Position numbers and translations under genes: made by a program | The notes under the pieces: generated by a model | What the model saw: the letters and a program-made list of their open reading frames with translations, nothing else | Database searches by the model: none | Told to the model about the DNA's origin: nothing | Shown here: positions 1 through 11,581 of the stretch, piece after piece | Position numbering within the stretch: the first letter of the stretch is position 1 | Layout: every line of letters begins with the position of its first letter | Source: Eupeodes corollae | Taxonomy: Eukaryota > Arthropoda > Insecta > Diptera > Syrphidae | NCBI RefSeq assembly: GCF_945859685.1 | Contig: NC_079147.1 | Span: 280,403,679 to 280,467,678 of the forward strand | Direction: 5' to 3' | Length of the DNA stretch: 64,000 bases

Positions 1-1740
1 AGTTTGCAGAAAATTTCGCAACCGTAAGTTAATAAAGGCAGAAACAACGTTTTTATTAAAAGAAGTGATTTTTATTGGAATTAAATATTGAGATGGCCAA
101 AGCATACGAAGGACACTTTAACACTTACCCACAATTCTATTGATATGGTCCTCCCAAGTCAGGGTCTTATTGAACATAACACCGAGGTTTATAGCTTTGT
201 CGACATACATGATGGCATTTTCTTTGAGAGCAACTTGAGGAAAACATGACACATCCATCTTATTCCTAGCGATGACGATGCATTTCGATTTTATCGGGTT
301 AAGCAGCAATCAATTTTCTATTGACCATTGATCGATTCTTCTTAAATCTTCATTAATACATGCAACGTAGTGTTCAATCATCCCTAAGGGACAACTTAGG
401 TACAGCTGAGTGTCGTCGGCATACATGCGAATGGAACAATTTTTTACAATACTAGGCAACTCGTTCACATACATTGAAAAGAACAAGGGGCCTAGTATTG
501 ACCCTTGTGGAACACCATTCGCTACAGGTAAGAAGATCTATTTTTGTTGATTATGTTCAACCGCCTGTTCACGTTCTGTTAAATAAGAAAAAAATAGATC
601 GATAATAATAATAATTGAAATAATGTGAGAGCTTAAGGCAAAGAATGTTGTGATTTACCATATCGAAGGCCTTAGAGAAATCGAGAATAATTAGAAAAGT
701 AACGTTGTCCATATCAACTGCTTTTCTGATATGCTCAAAAACACTTAACAAGGCAGTCAAGCAGCTATTTTTCTTTCGAAAGCCGGATCGTCTTGAAGTC
801 AATAAGTAAAACCTTGTTAGAAACTCTTTTATTTGCTTTTGAAGTATTCTCTCAAAAACTTTCGACTAAAAAGGCAATATAGATATAGGTCTAAACTCAT
901 CTCCTTTGGAATTTGTTGGTATAAGACTAACCTTTGCTTTTATCCATAGAGAAGGAAATTCAAGTGTTCTTAAAATGGAGTTAAAAATGAGTGTGATGAA
1001 TGGTAGCAAGGTAGGGAGACCAATTTTTAAGAACTTAGGGTGCATCATATCGAGTCCTACAGCTTTAGATTTTATCGATAAAAGACTACATCCTCCGGGG
1101 TAATGGGAGAGAAGTCGAAAAGGGGTGTATTATGCCTAGCATTTGATAAATTATTTTCCGATGAATTAACCCGGTCTGGAAAATGCGAGGTGCCTGTCGT
1201 GCTTGAGACGAAAGATAAGTTAAGGGCATTTATGTCAAGCAAATCTGTAGATTTGTTATCGAATTTACCAATTCCTATGTTTTTCAGATTCTTTCAAATC
1301 TCTTTGCTTCCCAATGCGGCATTGAAACGTGTTGATTATGTTTGAGCTTTGGCCTTGCGTATCTCCCTAATAATTTTGTTTTGCAGTTTGGAATAATTTA
1401 CATAAAAACTGTCAATGCGAAATAATTTCCAGCGTTTGAAGAATAAATCTCTTTTTTTTAATGAGAGAGAAAATACTTCTCGTTATCCACGGTTTGCTAT
1501 TTGGACCTGAAAGTTTTAGTTCTTAGGGGCACATGACTATAATAAAGTTCATTAATTTTTTCAGTAAAAAATTCTACCTGCATAGAGGGCGAAGATATAT
1601 CTAACAATGAGTTCCAACTAATAGTATTAAGATTTTGTTCCAAGGCGGCGTAGTTCAAATTACGGAAATCCCTGTATTCGATGGTATGATTTTGCCTATG
1701 TCTTTCAACGTGGAAATTATTATAAGGCTAGAAATATGAA
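1..1740 (-). mobile_element. LINE-A: Jockey-like non-LTR retrotransposon, RT region, broken
   Basis: A decayed non-LTR retrotransposon read on the minus strand and running off the left edge. The minus-strand frames give reverse-transcriptase blocks in the right order: 1048-866 has the start of RT (LIPTNSKGDEFRPISILP), 802-569 has the FSKAFDMVNHNIL block carrying the first catalytic Asp region, and about 433-410 reads MYADDTQ, the YADD active site. The 309-118 frame (LLLNPIKSKCIVI and onward) is the segment that normally follows YADD. The blocks lie in different frames, so the copy cannot make protein. DNA from 1100 to 1740 probably encodes the upstream linker but shows no motif I can name. 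A Jockey-type assignment rests on the SKAFD..NH and YADDTQ style and is inference. Confidence 0.75.
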
Positions 1741-1862
1741 AAGTAACCCTCTGGACCACAGGCCAAAACCATCGCCACCTACCAGATGTTATGTTATCTG
1801 TAATACACAAATTCGTGGAGACATTTTTATGAAGAATCTATATATATTTGGTGCAGAACATG

Positions 1863-2660
1863 TTATACAAACATTACGGACTTACAGGTTCTCAGAACTG
1901 TTAAATCCGTTGGGAACCCCTTAAGGGGCATACTATTACGCCTTCCGGAGATGCGTTTCAGCTCCTTCCAACTCTTGCCTAGTGGTGCTGATTCCGCCTC
2001 GACTGTCCTGCGCCATGTGCTTCTCGGTCGTCCAGCTTTTCCTCTTTTTTTGTGTGAGCGGATTCCAATGCATTGCTTGATTTGCAATGCAATCGTTACC
2101 TTTTCGAAGCGTATGCCCAATCCATTGCCAATTACCTCTTCGTATTATAGAGTCTATAGGTTCCTGACCTGTCCGGTTTGACCAGAAAATCTGTAGGATG
2201 TTACGAAGACATCTATTCACGAAGGTTTGCAGCTTTCTTGTTATGGCTGAAGTAACCTTCCAAGTATTGCACCCATAAAGAAACACAGATTCAACATTTG
2301 TTGCATACCAAGCGCAGCCTTTGCTTTGTCAATGCGGCAGATGACGTCTAGTTTGGTTCAACCTTTGATGAAGATGATACTTCCAAGGTATAGAAATCTC
2401 TCCATTTTTTCCACCGGTTTAGAGGAAATATTTATTTGATAGGATAGTCGGGTTTCGATGCTGATCATTTTTGTTTTTCCGGAATTAATTTTCAGCCCCA
2501 CAATTGGATCCCTCCGCTACCTGACAAAGCTGCGCGGAGTACAACGTTTATCACCAACAAAAACAATATTGGTGATAGAATACAGCACTGTCTGACTTCG
2601 CTTCGGATTTTGAAATCATCTGACAACCTACCATATCATGGAGAACGTGAAACTTGGATC
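1863..2660 (-). mobile_element. LINE-B copy 1: C-terminal fragment of a non-LTR retrotransposon
   Basis: The minus-strand frame 2286-1936 reads FLYGCNTWKVTSAI, then TGQEPIDSIIRRGNWQWIGH, a typical LINE C-terminal tail downstream of RT. The same tail, with the same flanking DNA, recurs at 13714-14340, so this is one family. Relative to that copy, this one has lost the stretch corresponding to about 14340-14450, which holds the YADD site, and then resumes near 2500 with sequence matching 14455-14530. It is therefore an internally deleted, 5'-truncated pseudo-copy. Confidence 0.75.
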
Positions 2661-2699
2661 CATCGATTATACAAACATTGAACCAGGAAAAAAGTTAAA

Positions 2700-3700
2700 A
2701 AAAGCTCAAAAACTTCATTCAAATTTCATCGGCTTATAGAAATCGAACTCGCTCTTCTCTTTTTGTTATTCAAATATCTTATTTATTTAATTTCAATTGT
2801 TCTATATTTAAACTCACTCTTGCATTTTTTTTTTCTTTAATGAAATTTATTCTGTTAACCAGACCGACGACTGGGTTTAAAATTAATGACTTGTAACCAT
2901 TATTGTAAAACTGAATTTTGTATAAAAATAAAGTCTTTTCTAAATCTAAAAAATTTGTCGTATAAAGTCGACAAATCAAATTTCTAATTTTCAATAAATA
3001 TTGTATGTAGTAATTTAAAATCGTTAAGTGTAGCTGTTCAATTTTCTTCAAATATTCCTAAATAATGCAAACAGGGTATTCCATAACGAATAGTTCAATT
3101 TTAAATTGTTTATGAGACAATTGATAAACCTCTTTAGAACTTAGTTCTATAATTTTTTTTAACAAATACAAACCAAGATCTCGTGATCAAGTGACGAAAA
3201 AAAATAATCATCATCTTCAATACTCAGTTGAATATTTTCAATACCTCAATTATCCAAACAAAAACCTTTAGCATTTAATCAATGTCTGTTCTTTTTTTTT
3301 CTGGGTACTGGTCTTTGCAAAGAATTGATTTATCCTTCAAGAGAAAAGATTCCGCATAAATAAAGCTGTAACATCTTATTTTTCAAATATATTATATGTA
3401 TATTTCGAACATACTTTCAAGAATAGGGTTCTTCTTCGTCTAGACTACTGCGTCTTGCCCTCCCATTTTACCCTTTTGTACCTGTAAACTCTGTTAAAAA
3501 TAGTCGAATTCTAAATTAGTAGGTACCAAAAATTACTACATACTAGAAAACGTTTTCAAAAACTGCCTATAGGGTCCAGGCTCACAAGTCATAAACAAAA
3601 AGTGAGATATTGAAATAATTTAAATTATATTTGAATATATTCAATATCTTTATAATTGTCCCATTATATTTAAATTTTAATAATCGGTTGAACGATTATG
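2700..3700. other. AT-rich spacer, nothing recognised
   Basis: About 1 kb of AT-rich DNA between LINE fragments. A 90-codon minus-strand open frame (3051-2779) is rich in Ile, Asn, Lys and Leu, as expected from base composition, with no motif. I see no gene, tRNA or terminal repeat here. Confidence 0.5.
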
Positions 3701-6018
3701 AAGAATGGTACGATTTTTAAAATAATTTTAAATCCAAAAATTTAATATTGATCGGTGATTTCAAACATCGAAGAATTGAATGCTCAAACGGATTTATTCT
3801 CAACTAGAAACTCTAAAGATGAAACACTAAATAGAAATGGAAGAATATTAATTGAATAACTTGAAAGTTTCGGTTTTTGGGTCTTCAATGGTGTATCGAG
3901 AAGTGATGTTTTTGGTGAACTGACCTTTGCGGGTGGGTAGGGAAGTTAAATTATCGATCTGTGTGCAGTGAATATAGTGATTGGCTTCGGGCGGTTAATG
4001 ATTTTGAAGTATTATTAGCAACTTTTACTTCTCATTTATCACTTCTGATAGACAAAATTCCAAGATTTAAATGAATACCTGAGGAGGGAAAGAAATTCCG
4101 AAAAGGATTGAACCTTCACGTTGGGTCGCTGCCATTCACAAGCCCCTCAGCAATTGATCAATTAGGAGAACAAATATGCGAAATTTTTAGATCATTTGCT
4201 TCCCGTACTAGTTTTCACAAGCAGCTGCCACCCAGAAATAAAGGTGATGCTAGCTTACCTGAGAATTACAGAGCTATGGGTAAGTTCATTAATGTAAAAA
4301 TGCAGCAGCAATGCAGGATTAGCGTTCATAAATGTAAATAGACTGCATTACTGCAATCAGTAACTCTGTTCAAAAAAGCAGTCTGACAGCTGAAATGCGA
4401 TCAAACCTGCAGTCATTTTATTTCTGTTGCCGCTCTGCAGGAAAATGTCAGAACAAGATGAGTAGGTAAAATAATTGAATATTTATTAAATTTTTGGCAA
4501 ACAAATAAAATGATTTGTTATTAATAAGTTTAAACATAATATTTATTAATAAGTTATTAATAAGTTTAAATATAATATTTATACTTCATAGAAATGAATG
4601 AATGAATGAATTTGTTGCATTCAAAACATTTAAAATAAGTCTTTATAAAATATTTGTATTTGTCATTTTGAAAAAATTTTGTCAACACACCAAAAAATTA
4701 AAACTAGCGTAACTCAATGAAATAACTTAATTATTTCTGTCATACTTTTTTATATGCGCCTACAATGATGACATTTATGAACTGGTTTTTGATATTGTAT
4801 ATCTGCTGCATTATTGCAGTAGTTTTTCGGTTCATAAATGTATTTCAGGAATTTTGTCGGCATGGCTTGTGCAACTAGTTGCATTTTTGAACTCACGCTA
4901 TTTTAATATTAAATTCCATTACAAAAGTATTTGCTAGAATCCTGTACAAATGACTTATCAGTTGAAGTAGAATCAAACAATCGCTTAAGTATATTTCAAG
5001 CTGGTTTTCGTGAGGGCTTTTCAGCGGTTGACTATATTTTTGCTTTATCGTATATTGCTTATAAATGTATCAAAAAAAAGAAGATGTATTCTTGCTTCAT
5101 CCACTTAAAAGCTGCATTTGATACCGTAAATTGACACGCTCTCATTTGGCCTTACTTGGTATATCTGGAAAATTTCTAAATATCTACGAAATATTTGTAT
5201 GTAAAACTTATAAGACAGTTTGGGATATGGACGGGATTTCAAATTGATTTTAAACGACTGTATCCTCTACCCAATCTTGTTTGCCCTTTACATTGATGAT
5301 ATTTCAGATAATTTATCCTGTGAAGTTTGATTTTCTGATATTTGTATAAAAGCACTTCCTTACGCGGTTATGCTTGCGGATAACCCATCTTCTCTCCAGC
5401 TACAAATCAATAAGTTCCAAACGTGATGCAATATCTAAAACCTTAAAATAAACTCAGAGAAAACAAAGATTGTATGGTATTTAAGGCACGGAGTTGTGAA
5501 GGTTGAGAGAATAAAGGTGGGTCCTTAACAACCTACCTATTAAAAAAGTACAGGAATTCAAATATCTGGGAGTGTTAGTGTCTGCTAACTGTTCAGCGTA
5601 AGATTAAAGAAGCTAAAGTAGCTCTCAACATACTGTGGCCAACTTTCTTCTCAAACAAAAACATAGACTAAGGATTTAAATACCGAGTTTTACAAGCAAC
5701 CATTAACACTTGTCTTACCGTATTTATGTTTTTGGTCACATCTATTTTGAAGAATTTGAGTTGATACAATACCTCTTGTTCAAAAGATTATTTCGGTTAC
5801 CTAGTTCGAATCCAACCTATGCAATTCTTGTTGAGTCTGGAATAGTGTCGATTTCTGTTAAAAATTTGAAATTGCATGCAAATTTTCTAACAAGGGTGAT
5901 GAGTAAACCAAGTTTGAATCTTCACACAACTATCATGAAGGTTCTTTTGCGAACCGAATCATCGCCATTAAAGGAATGGACTCAACTTGCCCGTTGCATA
6001 ATGTTTCTCTTGAACTGA
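3700..6018 (+). mobile_element. LINE-C copy 1: endonuclease and RT remnants, interrupted by an insertion
   Basis: A heavily decayed LINE read on the plus strand. Around 3745-3965 the frames give an apurinic-endonuclease signature (LIGDF, later FGFWVFNGVSRSDVFGELTF, then IIDLCAV). At 4255-4277 the RT block PENYRA begins, then stops at an inserted element (4278-4896) and resumes at about 4902 as LNSITKVFARILYK. The next RT block follows at 4931-5134 (QAGFREGFS, then LKAAFDTVN). The active site near 5370 has decayed to LADNP. The C-terminal tail is at 5710-6018 (KRLFRLPSSNPTYAILVESG). It is the same family as the copy at 6390-8520, where the equivalent text is NYRGISFLNSTNKIF and KRIFRLPKNTPIYVIMLETG. 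Confidence 0.8.
4278..4896. mobile_element. 619-bp inverted-repeat element nested in LINE-C
   Basis: The element is flanked by the direct repeat GCTAT (4273-4277 and 4897-4901). Removing it and one repeat rejoins the interrupted LINE reverse-transcriptase frame, which dates it as a later insertion. The ends are imperfect inverted repeats: GTAAGTTCA at the left, GTGAGTTCA when the right end is reverse-complemented, each followed by a block containing AAAATGCA. The interior has a tandem duplication around TTATTAATAAGTTTAAA (about 4500-4580), a GAAT tetranucleotide run near 4595 and no coding sequence. It fits a non-autonomous DNA transposon. The superfamily is not assigned. Confidence 0.65.
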
Positions 6019-6389
6019 CTGAGTTTAACATACATAGATAACTGGCTAGATATCTTTTCAAATGTTATCGCAAAAGTTGATGAAAATATATATCTTCAAC
6101 ATCTAAATAGCTAAGAATGCCTTTGCATGGTTGAGAAATTTCCGGATTTCCCAAGGAAGAAGAAGAAACTACTTAGAGGCCAACTTTAAATATAAGGAGC
6201 TATGTTAAAACAAAAAGAAGAATTATGAAGAACTGCAGGCTTCTAAACTGGCAACCTGCAAAACCGCCACCGATTTTTGTAAACTTGCGTAGGAATTGAA
6301 TAATAAAATATTCGCAGTGCATAAGAAACTATGTGCAAACATTCTTTCCACTCATTTCATAGAATTATTGAATCCAAGCAGCATTCAAA
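6019..6389. other. 3' remnant of LINE-C copy 1 and spacer
   Basis: This stretch follows the C-terminal frame of LINE-C copy 1 and precedes the next copy. It has no open frame or repeat of its own that I can identify. An AATAAAATA run near 6300 could be the LINE 3' end. Confidence 0.35.
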
Positions 6390-8520
6390 TAAATTGGATT
6401 CAACAACGAAATGCTAGATATGGAAATTAACCTTCAAAAAGTGGAAGAAGTACCCGTGATGGGTAGTGCGTTGCACTGTCATGCCAGAGGTCTTGGGTTT
6501 GATCCCTGCCTATGCCATCTAAAGTCTTTTCACGGGTACTGCCTCTTGCGAGGAATTGACAAATTTTCCAACAGTTACTCTTGTCATGAAAAAGTTCTTT
6601 CTCAATTTATCCATTCGGATTCGTCATATAAACTGTAGGTCCCCTCCATTCCTGACAACATTACTCGCACACAGAAATGGTTGAGAGTTGTAAGTCACTA
6701 GGCCCTAGTTCTCAACGGACTGTTGCGCCACCCAATTTATTGGTATTTAAGTGGAATTAATTCTAAATTCTCTTAAAGAAGGAAAAGCGGCGGGTGCAAA
6801 TGCTATTACTATTGAGTTCTATAAATACGGAACAGTCATGTTAAAATGAATTTCGAGACGCTATAATCTTCCAGATACACAAAAAAGAGTCCTTATTGGA
6901 TGCACCGAACTATCGTGGAATTTCTTTTCTTAATTCGACTAATAAGATTTTTACAACCCTATTACAGAAGAGACTCACAACGTGGATTGCAGATCATAAC
7001 CTGTTAAAAGAGACTCAAGCTGGCTTTAGATCAGGGTACTCTACAATATGCATTCTTTATTGACTTCAAAGCAGCATTCAACTCAATCAATCTAGGTGCT
7101 TTATTGTACAAGCTATATGGTCTGGGCTTATCTCTAAAGTTCGGATGCGTTCTAGAAGATCTGTATAGAGAAACACAGACTGCATTGTGGAACGGAGCTG
7201 AGCTTTCTGATTGGTTCACAACCACCTCGGGAATAAGACAAGGGTGTACATTGAGTCCCATCTTGTTTTCGCTCTTCATATATGACCTTGTAGATTACCT
7301 TCCAGGTGGTGTTGATTTAGCAGGATTTCATATTAAGGCATTAATATTTGCTGATGATATAGTAATTTTTGCGTATTCTCCAGAAACACTACAACTTATG
7401 ATAAATAGAGTATACAGCTACTTTAGTCTTTGGAACCTTACAGTCAATACTAAAAAATCTAAGGTGATGATCTTTAAGAAAGGGGAGGACGAAATGCATC
7501 GAATGAAAAGTGGAATTTTAACGCAGAAGATATAGAATGTGTTAACGAATACAAAAACCTAGGAGTAATTTTTTCAAGAAACCTGAATTTAGAGACATTT
7601 TAGCGAGAAACTACAAAAGGCAAAAAAAAGGATGCAAATAGTTTCACACGGTGGAGAAACTCTTAACACATGATTGAAGAGAATATTTCGTCTGCCAAAA
7701 AATACTCCAATTTACGTGATTATGCTGGAAACCGGACTATCACCTCTATTTATAAAAACCCTAAAGATGCAATCGGATTATCTCTTGCACGTTTTTAGTA
7801 TGAACGAATACCGACTTGTTAGAAAACTAGTAGTAAAAGCTGTAGAAGACCAAAATTACTAGTACAGTGAGTGGTTGAGTCTCGCAGAAGGATGCAATTT
7901 AAATGTGAACGATGTATCGGACAGTAAAGCTCCTATGTACAAGGTTAAAGCAGTGGTAGATGAGAAGTGTAAAGCAGAATATGCAGCTGAAGCAGTTGGG
8001 TCCTTGTTCAGAACAACTTACAGTAGGCTTAACCATAATCTCGCAGAAAGTAACTACTTCCATGATGCAAATAATGTAAACGTCATTACTAAAATGGTCA
8101 AGTTAAGAAGCGAACTACGCGACCTGAACTTCATACCGCACAGACCCGATTTACCACTGGAGTGTACTATTTGTAATTTAGCAGAAACAGAGAACGTCAT
8201 ACATTTCGTCCGAACGTGTCCAACTTTAAGGGGAACTAGAAGAAATATTCTTGGAAGTGACTTTTTTCAGAGGAATAAGTTCTTAGTATGCTCAATGAGA
8301 TGGATGTCTCCAAGCTCTATAACTATTGCAAAGTTGCGTTACTATATACATACAGCTGCGGTCAAAATAATAGCAGTAAGAAGGGAATACTGAAAAAATT
8401 GAACCTAATAAATACCTAATGATTTTTAATCGTTATAAATATTTATATTTATTAAGCCACATTAATTTTAATCCAGGTTATGACAAGAAAAGTTTGGATT
8501 TTATCAAATAAATAAAAATA
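6390..8520 (+). mobile_element. LINE-C copy 2: RT and zinc-finger C-terminus, frameshifted
   Basis: A better-preserved member of LINE-C, interrupted near its start by a SINE (6447-6748). After the SINE the plus strand reads ELILNSLKEGKAAGANAITI (RT block 0), then NYRGISFLNSTNKIF, then YAFFIDFKAAFNSIN. The frame 7104-7535 holds TSGIRQGCTLSPILFSLFIY and the active site FADDI (about 7348). 7674-7862 holds KRIFRLPKNTPIYVIMLETG. 7875-8393 encodes a C-terminal domain with a Cys-His cluster (CTICNLAETENVIHFVRTC, about 8161-8220) like the zinc finger at the end of many LINE proteins. Frameshifts near 6890, 7030 and 7540-7670 make it a pseudo-copy. The 3' end is an A-rich tail near 8500-8530. Confidence 0.82.
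6447..6748 (+). mobile_element. SINE-1 copy 1: tRNA-derived SINE with a LINE-like 3' tail
   Basis: A roughly 300-bp element flanked by the direct repeat AAGTGGAA (6439-6446 and 6749-6756), a retroposition-type duplication. It lies inside LINE-C copy 2. The 5' end looks tRNA-derived: an A-box-like stretch (GATGGGTAGTGCG, about 6458-6470) and a B box (GGTTTGATCC, 6496-6505) at the spacing of an internal RNA polymerase III promoter. The body is unrelated to LINE-C. The 3' tail GGCCCTAGTTC (6701-6711) plus GGACTGTTGCGCCACC (6717-6732) matches the 3' end of the RTE-like LINE-D in this window. A second copy is at 13113-13374. Confidence 0.8.
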
Positions 8521-8544
8521 AAAAAAAATGTACCTTCAAGGTAA

Positions 8545-9757
8545 AGATTTGCTCCGGTCAAAAAAAGCAGTATTTAATTAATTAACAAAATGTTGATACA
8601 AATTTCAAGAAAATTTATTAATATTTGGTTGTAGACCCCTTATTGCTTATAACGGCCTCACATCGTCGCTTCATAGAATCAACCAAAGCCTGACATTTCT
8701 CCAATGGGATACTTTTCCATGCAGTCTCAACTGTTATCCAAAGCTGATTATTGTTGGTCGGTTTTGATGCTGCAACCATTTTTTTAACATCTTGAGGTCA
8801 GGTGATTGGGGAGGCCAATCTAGAACAGAAATATTATTAACCACCCCTTAGCTGTTTTGCTGGTGTGCTTCGGTCATTGTCTTGTTGAAAGACCCATCTG
8901 ATTGGCATTTCCTCCTCTGCGTGAGGCAGGATGGTTCCCTGAAGAATGTCAACGTAAACATGCTGATCCATCACACCATTTATTCGGTATATGGGACCTA
9001 CACCGTGGTATGAGAAGGAACCCCATACCATAATGGTAGAGCCACCATGTTTAACGGTTTTACGCGTATACCTAGGCACGTATTCAGCATTTGGTGGGCG
9101 TCGCACATATTCACGAGCACCAGGGCTGCCATACAAAACGATTATGCTTTCATCCGTTCATAAGATATTTCGCCAATCCTGAAGGGGCCTATGAACATGG
9201 GTCTTGGCAAACTGAATTCTTTTGGCAATGTGTTTTTTAGTCAAAAGTGGAACTTTTCTGGGGCTTCTGGCGTTGAGATTATTTCTTCATTTTTGCCGAG
9301 ATTTGAAGAGAGTTTTGGATTTCCGTATAAGTTTTTCCTTCAGAAAGAAGTTGGCGAATGATTCGGCGTTTCTCCGGAGTGCAGTGTTTACTACGGCCCA
9401 TACTGTAAGTGTATCTGAGTATAAATATGATAATACAATGAGGCATTGAAAGCTTACCTTAAAACTTGAGATAATTATAATTTAAATGTGCACAGGATCA
9501 AAAAACAATATACAAATACCATATGCTTGCTAAAACTGCTATTATTATGACCGTTAAGATATACACTTTAAGAGCATTCGAGTAACATTTGGGAAAAAAC
9601 CGTTATGTCACGGAATTTTTTTTCCGGAAATGGAAGACAAAATGTTCTAGTACCAAAAAAGTAGTTTAAGAATGTAATTAATTGTTCATATATTGCATTG
9701 TACTAGAATATATTAAGAGGGAGGTTACACTGCTATTATTTTGACTGGCACTGTAGA
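8545..9757 (-). pseudogene. Tc1-family DNA transposon, degenerate transposase
   Basis: The minus strand encodes a Tc1-type DDE transposase. 9136-8837 reads YGSPGAREYVRRPPNAEYVP, then HGGSTIMVWGSF, then MPIRWVFQQDND (second catalytic Asp). A block near 8825-8790 reads VLDWPPQSPDL, just before where the third catalytic residue should be. Upstream at about 9150 the frame reads WRNIL-stop-TDES: the usual Trp before the first catalytic Asp has become TGA. Further frameshifts around 8840 kill the ORF. Weak terminal inverted repeats are seen: near 8558 (CGGTCAAAAAAAGCAGT) and, reverse-complemented, near 9750 (CAGTCAAAATAATAGCAGT). The element sits directly after the LINE-C 3' end. Confidence 0.85.
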
Positions 9758-11530
9758 TCCAGAATTATGAATGAAGCAAATTGCTAGGCCTTTTTAAAAT
9801 GTACAGTAATTAAATCTATTAAAGTTGTCAATCTGGAAGACGGCAAATGTCATGCTATTATGATTTTTGTAATGTAATAATTGTAAAATAATCTTTAAAT
9901 CAATAAAAATCAATTATCTATTTAAACAAAAATCATTTATTTTTTTATGTTTGAGCGAATGTAAAACAACAAATTATATTTTAAGTTTTTTAATAAAAGA
10001 ATAATAATAATATACATAAATAATATATTCAGAATCATAAATTAATCTGTTAAGATGGATTTATTTTCTAAGAATTCAAATATTTAGAGACAGTATTGCG
10101 TTACAAAAATAACCTAATTTTGTTTAGGTTTGATGAGATTGAAGGGAATTTTATCAAATCTATTTTCTATGGGTCTAGTAGGGTTATACAATATGTACAA
10201 TTTATCCATTGACTGCAACTAAAATAAATATTTACAAACAAAAAAAACGCTAGAAAAATGTTTATCTAAGTCGAAAAGATGAAACTAAATATTATTCAAA
10301 ACCAAATACATATTTTTGCACTCAGACGAAGGAAAAAGCAAATGAATCAAGCACTTAATCGAATGCTGGTTCGAATGACTCGTATAAGGGGTAAGTGCCG
10401 AGTGGTGTCGAAAATATTAGAATTTCACTTTTCAAACATTAATACAATCTCAGAAAGACAATCATTTCATGTATAAAATTAGTATAATAAATAACATAAT
10501 TATATCCAATTGAGTTCTTTCATACAAAAAAAAAACATACAAAAATGATGTTTAGATCTTTATAGACATGAATAAATTGAAATGTTTCAAACGAAAATGA
10601 TGGTTAAAATATTATAGGGGGAAAGTATTAACTTTAAATTGAATTGAATTACATATGTATATGAAAACATTATTGAAACACTTGTCGAATAAAAATCATG
10701 TCAATAACAATAATTCGGCTCATTTACCCTTCAAAAAAGAAAAAGAATATAAAATGACGAAATTTAATTAATAAGTAAAAGTTTTATTCAATATTCAAAT
10801 CATGTGTTGTGTAGGTAGTATAAATTTTGTTTACTTATTAAGAAAGTTTATGATCATTGATCACGTAGACGCACCTAATTGTATTTTCGGCATACGATAG
10901 GTCTTGTTTTGTTCCTATGGAAATTTCTAATTTGGTTTCGTTGCTTCGTCAAGCAAATACAAGTCGATAGGAATTGCATTCTTTTTTTTATTACTTTTTC
11001 AAATAGGGCTGTGACAAACTTTCGACTTAACTACATAGCTGGCCGGACCAATTTGACGCGTATGATTGAACTCTATCGAGTCATTCGATGGTGGTATTTA
11101 GATTTCCGAATTGTTAATAACCCAACTGATTCAGACGGCATCTATCAAAAAACGAACCCATTTGGTTTAGAAAACTGCCGGGGCCAAACTAACTCGGAAA
11201 GACACGGAGCCAAATGGTGCACTACTTATTTTTGCCTGTAAGTGGACGCAGATGAGTCATTTATAAAATTGCCAGCCCTTGCATTTCTTGTTTTGAGTTT
11301 TAATTTATCTTTCAGTTAACACCAAGTTTAACCTTTAACTCTATGAAAAATGGTATGAATAGATTCTTTCTCGAAATCTATTGAAGTCCCTAAGGTAATG
11401 TGTTATAATGCTTATTCTGTAGTAAGTCCTCGTATGAGGATTACTAACTTATTTAAATAGTTTTTTTTTTTCTTGTTCTTCAAAACATCAAAATTTCTCA
11501 AGAAAAATAATATTTTTTGAGCTTCAAATT
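9758..11530. other. AT-rich spacer without recognisable genes
   Basis: Long AT-rich stretch. Open frames at 10279-10476 and 10879-11241 (120 codons) show no recognisable domain. The second has a hydrophobic, aromatic-rich start followed by low-similarity sequence, and I found no splice structure or promoter to support it. No tRNA, rRNA or clear terminal repeats were seen. Confidence 0.45.
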
Positions 11531-11581
11531 TAAGGTGAAGCCATAAATAAAAAAGAGGCTGGGATGCGACCCACACTGATA

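Noticed and set aside
7347..7362. CTGATGA at about 7350 as another hammerhead core
   Set aside because: It is the FADDI active-site codon string of LINE-C RT, with no stem II and GAAA following.
10879..11241. 120-codon plus-strand open frame
   Set aside because: No recognisable domain, no start-context or splice evidence, and AT-rich surroundings. Cannot be supported as a gene.
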